From the NCBI GenBank assembly GCA_903890595.1, contig CAITBU010000174.1, positions 1 to 5,833 of the forward strand: a stretch of DNA of 5,833 nt, read 5' to 3'. Made by a program: the position numbers and the translations under genes. A model generated the notes under the pieces. It was not told where the DNA came from and searched no databases. It was given only the letters and a program-made list of their open reading frames with translations. Each line of letters begins with the position of its first letter. Position 1 is the stretch's first letter. Shown piece after piece: positions 1 to 5,109 of this stretch. The stretch comes from an uncultured Holophagaceae bacterium (lineage in GTDB: Bacteria; Acidobacteriota; Holophagae; Holophagales; Holophagaceae).

Positions 1-261
1 ACCCCACCCGAGGGCCTGCAGGAAGACCTCAAGGAAGCGGGCCGCTCGGTCCAGCAGGCGGGGAAGGAAGTGGGTCAGCTGGCCGCCAAGGGCGGTAAAG
101 AAGTGGGCAAGGCCGCCGCCAAGGGCGGGAAGGAAGTGGGACAAGCGGCGAAGAAGGCCGGAAAAGCCATTGCCCAGGGGGCGCGCACCGCCGGCAAGGG
201 CATCGCCAAGGGCGCCAAGGAGGCAGCGAAGGGCGTCAAGCAGGCCGTGAAGCCCGAGTAG
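1..261 (+). CDS. Lys/Ala/Gly-rich hendecad-repeat protein, 5'-truncated (hypothetical)
   Basis: The frame is open from the first base to a TAG at 259-261, so the visible 86 residues are a C-terminal part. A GTG at 70 could start a 63-residue product, but the same repetitive composition continues upstream of it, so the true start is probably outside the window. The last 66 residues are six consecutive 11-residue units with consensus roughly G-K-x-V/I-x-x-x-A-x-x-x, ending exactly at the stop. The composition is very basic (many Lys), with Ala and Gly and almost no aromatic residues. Eleven-residue periodicity is known from amphipathic helices such as LEA proteins, synuclein and some lipid-binding helices, so a membrane-surface or stress-related helix is possible, and nucleic-acid binding by a histone-H1-like tail is another option. 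I recognise no named family and see no catalytic motif. No signal peptide can be judged because the N-terminus is missing. The gene converges on the ArnT-like gene, 6 bp away. Confidence 0.72.
   Translation, partial: TPPEGLQEDLKEAGRSVQQAGKEVGQLAAKGGKEVGKAAAKGGKEVGQAAKKAGKAIAQGARTAGKGIAKGAKEAAKGVKQAVKPE
61..258 (+). repeat. Six tandem 33-bp coding repeats (11-residue units)
   Basis: The units are 61-93, 94-126, 127-159, 160-192, 193-225 and 226-258, each exactly 33 bp and in register with the stop codon. Units 1 and 2 agree at 26 of 33 bases by direct comparison. Units 1-3 all begin with codons for GKEVG, while later units are diverged at the DNA level but keep the protein pattern. This indicates old internal duplication under selection for the helix period rather than a recently expanded satellite. 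Confidence 0.8.
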
Positions 262-267
262 CCGGGC

Positions 268-1935
268 CTACTTCCGCTGCGCCACCACGGTGGTTCGGTT
301 GCGGGTGACGAGGGTCCAGCCCGCCTGCTGATCGCTGCTGAGGCGGCGCCACTCGCCAACCTTGGCCATCACCAGCACTGGTCGTCCGGGAGCTTCGGCC
401 TTGAGTCGGTCCGCCACGGCGCCCAGGTCGGCGGGATCCTCGCTGAACCAGCGCCCGGGATCCGGCAGACGGTCCCGCCCGTAGGCCAACTCACCGGTGC
501 CCGCCACCACCACCGTCCGGGTGTGGGTGTAGAAGGGGAGGGTCTGCAGGTAGTCCCCGAAGCTGATCCACTGCGCGTCCGGGGGCAGGCCGCGCACCAG
601 GTCCACCGCCGACTTGCCCTGCCCCACCGTGGCTTGAACGCCCACGATCAGCAGCCAGAGGGCAGCGCCCAGCCCCGCCATCACCTGGGGGCCGCTGAGG
701 CCGCGCCGACCATGGGCCAGTAGGCCCAGGCCCGCAAAGGCCGCTCCGGCCAGGGCCACCAGCCAGAACTGGGGGCCGAGATCCTTGCGCATGAAGACCA
801 CCGCCGCCAGCAGGAGCACCCCCAGCACCAGCAGCTCCTTCCCCATGCGGAAGAGGGCCTGGACTTCCTCGCCCCGACGCTCGAAGACGCAGGCCAGGAC
901 GGCCAGGGGCACGATGGCCGGAAGGATGTAGGGGGGCAGCTTGGAGCCCGAAATGCTGAAGAAGATCAGAGGCCAGAGGAAGGCCATGGCCGTCACAGCC
1001 ACGGTCCAGCGGGCCAGGGGATCCTGGGCCTGGGGGCCCCTGCCCTGCAGGAACGACCAGCTGCGGCGGAGCCCCACCAGGGTGGCGGAGAGCCAGGGCA
1101 GCAGGCCCACGGCGAGGATCCCAACGAAGTACAGCTTGTCGAGCACCCAGTTGTTGGAGCCCTGGCGGGCGTGCTGGTGGGTGAGGAAGCGGGTGAAGTG
1201 CTCGTGGATGAAGAAGAACTGGGCATGGCCCGGATTCGCCCGGTTGACCGCCCAGAACCAGGGCACCACCAGAGCCAGGTAGAGGAGCCAGCCCAGGGGG
1301 TCCAGGGCCGTCCGCAGCACCGCCCGCCGCAGGTCCCGGTCCTTCCAGGCGAACAACAGCGAACCCAGCAGAATGCCGCCGGTGAGGATGACCTCGGCGA
1401 GGCCCTTGGTGAGCATGGCCCCCGCCAGCAGGGCGAAGGTGGCCAGGGTCCAGCCAAGGCCCGAGCGGCCTTCCCGGCGCTCGGCCACGGCCTCCACAAA
1501 GGCAGCCACGCCGGCCACGAGGAAGGCACTGAAGAGGGCGTCCAGGGTGAGCAGCTGCCCGAGGATGAAGGCCAGCAGACCCGTGGCGGCCATGAACGGT
1601 GCCCACAGGGGATCCCGGGCCCCCAGGCGCTTGGCCAGCCGCCAGGCCGCCCAGAGCATGAGGCCCGCAGCCAGGGCCAGGGGGAGGCGCGCCGCCGCCC
1701 CGTTGAGCCCGAAGAGCTTCATGCTGATGGCCGAGAGCCAGTACTGCAGGGGGGGTTTCTCGAAGTAGAGCACGCCGTTGAGGTGGGGCGTCAGCCAGTC
1801 CCCCGTGGCCAGCATCTCCCGGGGGATCTCCGCATAGCGCCCCTCATCCGGCTCCCACAGCGGCCGGATCAGCAGCGGCAACAGCCCCAGGAAGAACCAG
1901 AGCGCCAGGAGGGTGCTGCGTTCGCGACGGGTCAT
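268..1935 (-). CDS. arnT: ArnT-like lipid A aminoarabinose/undecaprenyl-phosphate glycosyltransferase (GT83, PMT_2 superfamily)
   Basis: This 555-residue integral inner-membrane glycosyltransferase would move a sugar from an undecaprenyl-phosphate carrier to an acceptor such as lipid A on the periplasmic face. E. coli ArnT (550 residues) transfers L-Ara4N. The first periplasmic loop carries the family signature: WEPDEGRYAEI near residues 27-37 with acidic D30/E31, GDW at 45-47 and YFEKPP at 57-62. Many hydrophobic membrane segments follow to about residue 435. Further ArnT-like marks are FIHEHFTRF at 242-250, SGSKLPPYILP at 329-339, and a soluble C-terminal domain with TGELAYG at 480-486, which matches TGELKYG in the E. 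coli enzyme. The length and both ends therefore fit a complete ArnT. The upstream neighbour is an ArnA-type decarboxylase, which supports an Ara4N-like substrate. The actual donor sugar and acceptor are inferred, and other GT39/GT83 enzymes use different sugars. The ATG at 1935 has only a weak, distant GGAG upstream, and there is no obvious promoter of its own. Confidence 0.85.
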   Translation of the reverse strand: MTRRERSTLLALWFFLGLLPLLIRPLWEPDEGRYAEIPREMLATGDWLTPHLNGVLYFEKPPLQYWLSAISMKLFGLNGAAARLPLALAAGLMLWAAWRLAKRLGARDPLWAPFMAATGLLAFILGQLLTLDALFSAFLVAGVAAFVEAVAERREGRSGLGWTLATFALLAGAMLTKGLAEVILTGGILLGSLLFAWKDRDLRRAVLRTALDPLGWLLYLALVVPWFWAVNRANPGHAQFFFIHEHFTRFLTHQHARQGSNNWVLDKLYFVGILAVGLLPWLSATLVGLRRSWSFLQGRGPQAQDPLARWTVAVTAMAFLWPLIFFSISGSKLPPYILPAIVPLAVLACVFERRGEEVQALFRMGKELLVLGVLLLAAVVFMRKDLGPQFWLVALAGAAFAGLGLLAHGRRGLSGPQVMAGLGAALWLLIVGVQATVGQGKSAVDLVRGLPPDAQWISFGDYLQTLPFYTHTRTVVVAGTGELAYGRDRLPDPGRWFSEDPADLGAVADRLKAEAPGRPVLVMAKVGEWRRLSSDQQAGWTLVTRNRTTVVAQRK

Positions 1936-1972
1936 GGGCGGGGCGTCACTCCAGGGACAAAAAAAGATTCAC

Positions 1973-1996
1973 CACGAAGACACGAAGACACGAAGA
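1973..1996. repeat. Three perfect tandem copies of the octamer CACGAAGA
   Basis: The copies lie at 1973-1980, 1981-1988 and 1989-1996, in the spacer just upstream of the ArnT-like gene and flanked by TTCAC on the left and AAAGCTTTTC on the right. Read on the minus strand it is a TCTTCGTG series. From memory, similar CACGAAGA-CACGAAGA tracts recur in intergenic regions of several environmental bacterial genomes. That recollection is not a database result. No function is assigned. Confidence 0.85.
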
Positions 1997-2007
1997 AAAG
2001 CTTTTCT
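1994..2007. repeat. 14-bp perfect palindrome AGAAAAGCTTTTCT
   Basis: This is a self-complementary 14-mer overlapping the last octamer copy by three bases and lying 2 bp from the left arm of the neighbouring inverted repeat. It could be a weak hairpin or a protein-binding site. Its placement inside a cluster of repeats suggests it is part of the same intergenic repeat element rather than an independent operator. Confidence 0.55.
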
Positions 2008-2009
2008 AT

Positions 2010-2062
2010 CTCAGCGCGGCGTTAGAACGCTGCGGTGGGTCGACCCCATCCGCCGCGCTGAG
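2010..2062 (-). terminator. GC-rich hairpin after the decarboxylase gene, possible (non-canonical) terminator
   Basis: CTCAGCGCGGCG at 2010-2021 and CGCCGCGCTGAG at 2051-2062 form a perfect 12-bp inverted repeat around a 29-base centre, which itself contains the 10-bp palindrome GGGTCGACCC at 2037-2046. On the minus strand the structure begins 11 bases after the TAG stop (2074-2076) of the ArnA-like gene. A U-tract does not follow directly. The nearest T-run on the minus strand (seven, 1959-1965) is about 45 bases further on. It may terminate or attenuate transcription, protect the mRNA 3' end, or be part of a repeat element. Confidence 0.5.
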
Positions 2063-2073
2063 CAACCCGGAAC

Positions 2074-3126
2074 CTAGTTCTCGGTCTCGACGACCTTCTC
2101 CTGCGCTTTGTGCTCTTCCACGAAGAAGTCGATGGTCTTCTTCAGGGAGTCGATCATGGAGACCTTGGGCTCGAAGCCGAAGGTGGCCTGCATGCGCTTG
2201 ATGCTGGGGGTGCGCCGGGCCACGTCCTGGTAGCCCTTGCCGTAGAACTCGCCGCTGCCCGTCTCCACGGTGCTGCCCTCGGCAATGCCCCGCTCCAGGC
2301 GGAAGGGGTGGTCCTTCCAGATGGCGATCATCATCGCGGCGATCTCGCGGACGCTGTAGTCGTTGGCCGGGTTGCCGATGTTGAAGATCTGGCCGTCGGC
2401 CTTGCCACCCTCGTTGCGCAGCACGGCCATGATGCCGTCCATGGCGTCGGCCACGTCGATGAAGCAGCGCCGGGCTGTGCCACCATCCACCAGCTGGAGG
2501 GGCTCGCCGTTGAAGAGGTTCCAGCTGAACTGGGTCACCAGGCGGCTGCTGCCCTCTTTGGCGGTATTGAGGCTGTCGAGCTTGGGGCCCATCCAGTTGA
2601 AGGGGCGGAACAGGGTGAAGCGCAGGCCCTGCTGGAAGCCATAGGCCCAGATCACGCGGTCGAGCAGCTGCTTGCTGGTGCTGTAGATCCAGCGGTTCAT
2701 GGGGATGGGGCCGGTGACCAGCGGAGACTCGTACTCGTCGAACTCCTCGTCGGGGCACATGCCGTAGACCTCGGAGGTGCTGGGGAAGACCACCCGCTTC
2801 TTGTACTTCACGCACTGGCGGACGACTCGGAGGTTCTCCTCGAAGTCCAGCTCGAAGACCCGCAGCGGGTCCGTGACGTAGACCTTGGGCGTGGCGATGG
2901 CCACCAGGGGCAGCACCACGTCGCACTTCTTGATGTGGTACTCGATCCACTCCTTGGAGATGGTGATGTCGCCCTCCACGAAGTGGAAGCGCGGGTTGGC
3001 CAGGTGCTCGGCGACCTTGTGGGCGCCCAGATCCAGCCCATAGACCTCCCAGTCCGTGTCCTGCATGATGCGGTCCACCAGATGGGAACCGATGAAGCCA
3101 TTGACGCCCAGAATGAGGACCTTCAT
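2074..3126 (-). CDS. Stand-alone ArnA-type UDP-glucuronate decarboxylase (UDP-4-keto-pentose/UDP-xylose synthase family)
   Basis: This 350-residue cytoplasmic short-chain dehydrogenase/reductase closely resembles the C-terminal domain of E. coli ArnA, which oxidises and decarboxylates UDP-glucuronate with NAD+ to UDP-4-keto-arabinose. Visible are the NAD-binding GVNGFIG at 7-13, FHFVEGDI at 47-54, CDVVLPLVAIATP at 68-80, PLRVFELDFEENLR at 87-100, STSEVYG at 116-122, YSTSK at 148-152, LFRPFNWMGP at 172-181 and YGKGYQDV at 295-302. The catalytic set aligns with ArnA: S118/E119 (S433/E434), Y148 (Y463), K152 (K467) and R305 (R619). The formyltransferase domain of ArnA is absent, so this is the single-domain form. 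Known single-domain relatives can also release UDP-xylose, and which product is made here cannot be read from sequence. The start is the ATG at 3126, with AGGAG five bases upstream and the Rossmann fold beginning at once. An ArnT-like transferase lies downstream. Confidence 0.93.
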   Translation of the reverse strand: MKVLILGVNGFIGSHLVDRIMQDTDWEVYGLDLGAHKVAEHLANPRFHFVEGDITISKEWIEYHIKKCDVVLPLVAIATPKVYVTDPLRVFELDFEENLRVVRQCVKYKKRVVFPSTSEVYGMCPDEEFDEYESPLVTGPIPMNRWIYSTSKQLLDRVIWAYGFQQGLRFTLFRPFNWMGPKLDSLNTAKEGSSRLVTQFSWNLFNGEPLQLVDGGTARRCFIDVADAMDGIMAVLRNEGGKADGQIFNIGNPANDYSVREIAAMMIAIWKDHPFRLERGIAEGSTVETGSGEFYGKGYQDVARRTPSIKRMQATFGFEPKVSMIDSLKKTIDFFVEEHKAQEKVVETEN

Positions 3127-3131
3127 GGGAT

Positions 3132-3137
3132 CTCCTT
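3132..3137 (-). promoter_or_regulatory. Shine-Dalgarno site of the decarboxylase gene
   Basis: On the minus strand the bases read AAGGAG, with five bases (ATCCC) before the ATG at 3126. This strong, well-spaced ribosome binding site fixes the start codon. Confidence 0.8.
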
Positions 3138-3150
3138 AACCAAACGGATG

Positions 3151-3179
3151 ATTCTACCAGCCTGACCGGATGCGGTCAC
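3151..3179 (-). promoter_or_regulatory. Candidate sigma-70-type promoter for the decarboxylase gene
   Basis: On the minus strand there is a -35-like GTGACC (3174-3179; four of six match TTGACA), a 17-base spacer and a -10 TAGAAT (3151-3156; five of six match TATAAT). The -10 is preceded by TGG, giving an extended -10 (TGn). Transcription would start near 3144, about 18 bases before the ATG, leaving room for the AAGGAG site. Spacing and both hexamers are good for such a GC-rich background, but no experimental start is known. Confidence 0.6.
3163..3178. promoter_or_regulatory. Inverted repeat TGACCG-GATG-CGGTCA over the -35/spacer, possible operator
   Basis: Two perfect 6-bp arms separated by four bases cover most of the -35 hexamer and the upstream part of the promoter spacer. 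A dimeric regulator bound here would block RNA polymerase. No regulator gene is in the window and I cannot match the site to a known family consensus, so operator function is inference from position and symmetry. Confidence 0.35.
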
Positions 3180-3234
3180 GGGCGGTCCTGTCGGGGCATT
3201 TCCACGCGGGATAAGGGCAAGGGCAACAGCAACC

Positions 3235-3433
3235 ACTCTCGCAGAGAAAGGACGAGAAGGCAGAGGAGCGCAGAGAAAGGAAGATGTAAGCAGAGGAGTA
3301 CCGAGCAGCAGAGGAGAGCGGAGAAACACAGGCTTGTTCAGCTCTCCTCCGCTCCTCCGTCCTTGCTCCGCTTATCAGCTTCCTTTTTCTCTTCTCCGCG
3401 CCCCTCGGCCATCTCAGCGCTCTCTGCGAGAGT
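3235..3433. repeat. Long imperfect palindrome, purine/pyrimidine-asymmetric intergenic element
   Basis: The element fills most of the 321-bp gap between gpsA and the decarboxylase gene. The outermost arms, ACTCTCGCAGAGA (3235-3247) and TCTCTGCGAGAGT (3421-3433), are perfectly complementary over 13 bp. Inner blocks pair in collinear order: AGCGCAGAGAA (3267-3277) with 3392-3402 at 9 of 11; AGGAAG (3278-3283) with CTTCCT (3379-3384); TAAGC (3287-3291) with GCTTA (3370-3374); and AGCAGAGGAGAGC (3307-3319) with 3341-3353 at 12 of 13. That leaves a 21-base central loop. The left arm is purine-rich and the right arm pyrimidine-rich. No convincing ORF lies inside. It could be a diverged miniature inverted-repeat element, a REP-like sequence or a long RNA hairpin ending the cinA-plsY-gpsA transcript. 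It starts 14 bases after the gpsA stop. Confidence 0.75.
3260..3316 (+). repeat. Three direct copies of GCAGAGGAG in the palindrome's left arm
   Basis: Copies are at 3260-3268, 3290-3298 and 3308-3316, with starts 30 and 18 bases apart. Related GCAGAGAAAGGA strings occur at 3241-3252 and 3270-3281. The arm therefore looks assembled from short GCAGAG-type words, with partly degenerate complementary words in the opposite arm. Confidence 0.65.
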
Positions 3434-3447
3434 TTTTAGTTCTTTCT

Positions 3448-4446
3448 TTACTCCGATTTCAGCGACCGCGTCATCAGCCGCCGCACGGCTTCGGCGGGGC
3501 TCTCGCCGTTGAGGAGGCGCTGGACCTCGGTGGCGATGGGCAGGTCCAGGCCGTGGGCCCGGGCCAGCTCCAGGGCCGCTTCGGTGGTGAACATGCCCTC
3601 GACCACCTGGCCACCCAGGGCGTCCCGGGCGGCGGCCACGGTGGCACCCTTGCCCACCAGCTCCCCGAAGGTGCGGTTGCGGCTCTGGGGGCCCGTGGCC
3701 GTGAGCAGGAGGTCGCCCATGCCCGCCAGACCCATGACGGTGGCCGACTGGCCGCCCAGGACTTCCACCAGGCGGGCCATCTCGGCGAGGCCACGGGTGA
3801 TGAGCGCCGCCCGGGCGTTGTAGCCCAGGCCCAGGCCGTCCACCAGACCCGCAGCGATGGCGAGGACGTTCTTCAGGGCGCCGCAGAGCTCGGTGCCCAC
3901 CACGTCCCGGCTGAGGTAGATGCGCAGGCGCTCAGAAGACAACTGGGCTTGAAGGGCTCTGGCGCGCTCATCTTGCACCACCGGCGGCAGGGCCAGCACG
4001 ATGGCCGTGGGCACGCCGATGGAGACCTCGTCGGCGAAGGAGGGCCCGGAGAGGGCGCCCACCGGCATATCGAGCACGCCGGTCAGGGCCTGGGAGAGGG
4101 TCTGGCGGGTGGACTGGAGGATGCCCTTGCTGACGTGGATCAGGCAGTCCGGAGCCACCGTGGTCTGGGGACGCAGGCCGGCCCAAGCTGCAGGGCTCAC
4201 TTGCGTGGGCATGGCGGAGATCCAGAGGGGCGCTGACAGGGCCGCAGCCGGATCCAGCGAGGTGGTCAGGCCCGCCGGGAAGGGCGCCTGCTTGAGGCGG
4301 GGGTGGCAGCGCTCCGCCGCCAGCAGGGCCATCTCCTCCGGGAAGGGGCCCCACAGGGCGACCTTGGCCCCGGCCTTGGCCCAGGTGATGGCCAGGGCGG
4401 TGCCCCAGGCGCCGGAGCCGAAGACGCCGATATCAGGCCGCGTCAT
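3448..4446 (-). CDS. gpsA: Glycerol-3-phosphate dehydrogenase [NAD(P)+]
   Basis: This cytoplasmic enzyme reduces dihydroxyacetone phosphate to sn-glycerol-3-phosphate, the backbone for phospholipids. The 332-residue length is normal for the family. The N-terminal Rossmann domain opens with IGVFGSGAWGTALA (residues 6-19, dinucleotide loop G10-S-G-A-W-G15). Further family blocks are VSKG at 105-108, LSGPSFADEV at 132-141, ELCGALKNVLAIAAG at 186-200 with catalytic Lys192 and Asn193, GLAGMGDLLLTAT at 239-251 and QSRNRTFG at 254-261. The proximal motif at 78-81 reads AMPT rather than the common AVPS. The gene is last in the cinA-plsY-gpsA series. Its ATG (4444-4446) lies inside the 3' end of plsY with a strong AGGAGG ahead, which supports this start and translational coupling. 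It ends in TAA at 3448-3450, followed by the long palindrome. Confidence 0.97.
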   Translation of the reverse strand: MTRPDIGVFGSGAWGTALAITWAKAGAKVALWGPFPEEMALLAAERCHPRLKQAPFPAGLTTSLDPAAALSAPLWISAMPTQVSPAAWAGLRPQTTVAPDCLIHVSKGILQSTRQTLSQALTGVLDMPVGALSGPSFADEVSIGVPTAIVLALPPVVQDERARALQAQLSSERLRIYLSRDVVGTELCGALKNVLAIAAGLVDGLGLGYNARAALITRGLAEMARLVEVLGGQSATVMGLAGMGDLLLTATGPQSRNRTFGELVGKGATVAAARDALGGQVVEGMFTTEAALELARAHGLDLPIATEVQRLLNGESPAEAVRRLMTRSLKSE

Positions 4447-5098
4447 GGGAGTCCTCCTGCTTGGCGCCCCACAGCTTGGACTCGGTGCCCTCCTGCAGGC
4501 GCCGGATGTTGTCCCGGTGCTTCCAGATCACCAGCAGGACCAGGGCGACCCAGGGAAGCAGGGTCCGGAAATCCTGCTGGAGGGTTCCCCCAAACATCCG
4601 GAAGAAGGAGAAGGCCAGGAAGAGCTGCACGGGCACCATGGCCGCCGCCAGGATGCTGCCCAGGCTCACGTGGCGGGTGAGCCAGAGGGCGAAGACGAAG
4701 GTGGCCATGGGCAGGACCATCAGCTGCGCGTCCACGGCGAGGATCACGCCCAGGGCCGTGGCCACGCCCTTGCCGCCCTGGAACTTCAGCCAGGGCGTGA
4801 AGACATGGCCCAGCACCGCCGCCAGGGCCAACAGGGAGAGCAGGTCCAGGGAGACCCCCGCCTTTTTCGCCAGGAAGACCGGCAGGAAGCCTTTGAGGAT
4901 GTCGAGCAGCAGGGTAACGATGCCCAGGGCTTTGCCCCCCACCCGGCTCACATTGGTGGCGCCGATGTTGCCGCTGCCGTGGGCGCGCACATCGCCCTTG
5001 CCCGCCAACTTCACCAGCAGGAGGCCGAAGGGAATGCTGCCGCAGGCGAAGGCCGCAAGGCACCAGAAGACCAGGGATCTCGGATCGGACAGAGGCAT
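4433..5098 (-). CDS. plsY: Acyl-phosphate:glycerol-3-phosphate acyltransferase PlsY
   Basis: This inner-membrane enzyme transfers an acyl chain from acyl-phosphate (made by PlsX, not in this window) to position 1 of sn-glycerol-3-phosphate, giving lysophosphatidic acid. The protein is 221 residues with several hydrophobic segments. All three PlsY signature regions are present: GSIPFG at 20-25 leading to HGSGNIGATNV at 40-50; GHVF at 97-100 leading to GGKGVAT at 108-114; and KHRDNIRRLQEGTE at 193-206. Small departures are Q107 before GGKG, where Lys is common, and a TPW insertion-like stretch at 101-103. A polar tail ends the protein. The ATG at 5098 lies 11 bp after the cinA stop with no clear Shine-Dalgarno, so translation may depend on coupling with cinA. 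Its 3' end overlaps gpsA, the source of its glycerol-3-phosphate substrate. Confidence 0.97.
   Translation of the reverse strand: MPLSDPRSLVFWCLAAFACGSIPFGLLLVKLAGKGDVRAHGSGNIGATNVSRVGGKALGIVTLLLDILKGFLPVFLAKKAGVSLDLLSLLALAAVLGHVFTPWLKFQGGKGVATALGVILAVDAQLMVLPMATFVFALWLTRHVSLGSILAAAMVPVQLFLAFSFFRMFGGTLQQDFRTLLPWVALVLLVIWKHRDNIRRLQEGTESKLWGAKQEDSHDAA
4453..4458 (-). promoter_or_regulatory. gpsA: Shine-Dalgarno site of gpsA inside plsY
   Basis: The minus strand reads AGGAGG, then six bases (ACTCCC), then ATG at 4446. It lies in the last codons of plsY, so gpsA has its own strong ribosome binding site despite the 14-bp gene overlap (4433-4446). Confidence 0.8.
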
Positions 5099-5109
5099 GG
5101 GCCAGTGTA

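Noticed and set aside
1973..1996. CRISPR-like array
   Set aside because: The repeats are 8 bp, directly adjacent and without spacers, so this is a simple tandem repeat.
1171..2025. 284-codon plus-strand ORF antisense to the ArnT-like gene
   Set aside because: It is an antisense shadow rich in Gln, Gly, Glu and Arg that reads through the octamer repeat at its end. No family features.
2006..2950. 314-codon minus-strand ORF overlapping the decarboxylase in another frame
   Set aside because: It is an Arg/Pro/Gly/Gln-rich frame-shifted shadow of the same coding DNA and runs through the intergenic hairpin.
2110..3165. 351-codon plus-strand ORF antisense to the decarboxylase gene
   Set aside because: It mirrors a gene with complete ArnA-type motifs. 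Its product is a low-complexity Leu/Ala/Gly/Val/His-rich chain with no motif. Long antisense frames are expected in GC-rich genes.
3123..3329. Small minus-strand ORF (68 codons) across the promoter region before the decarboxylase
   Set aside because: It overlaps the candidate promoter and palindrome, has no Shine-Dalgarno, and its leader-like hydrophobic start is explained by pyrimidine-rich repeat DNA.
3420..3437. Plus-strand intrinsic terminator CTCTC-TGC-GAGAG followed by TTTTT
   Set aside because: The shape fits a weak terminator, but no plus-strand gene lies upstream to be terminated. The sequence is the end of the long palindrome arm.
3334..4236. 300-codon plus-strand ORF starting in the palindrome and running antisense to gpsA
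   Set aside because: Its first part is palindrome sequence and the rest mirrors gpsA. No motif or ribosome binding site supports it.
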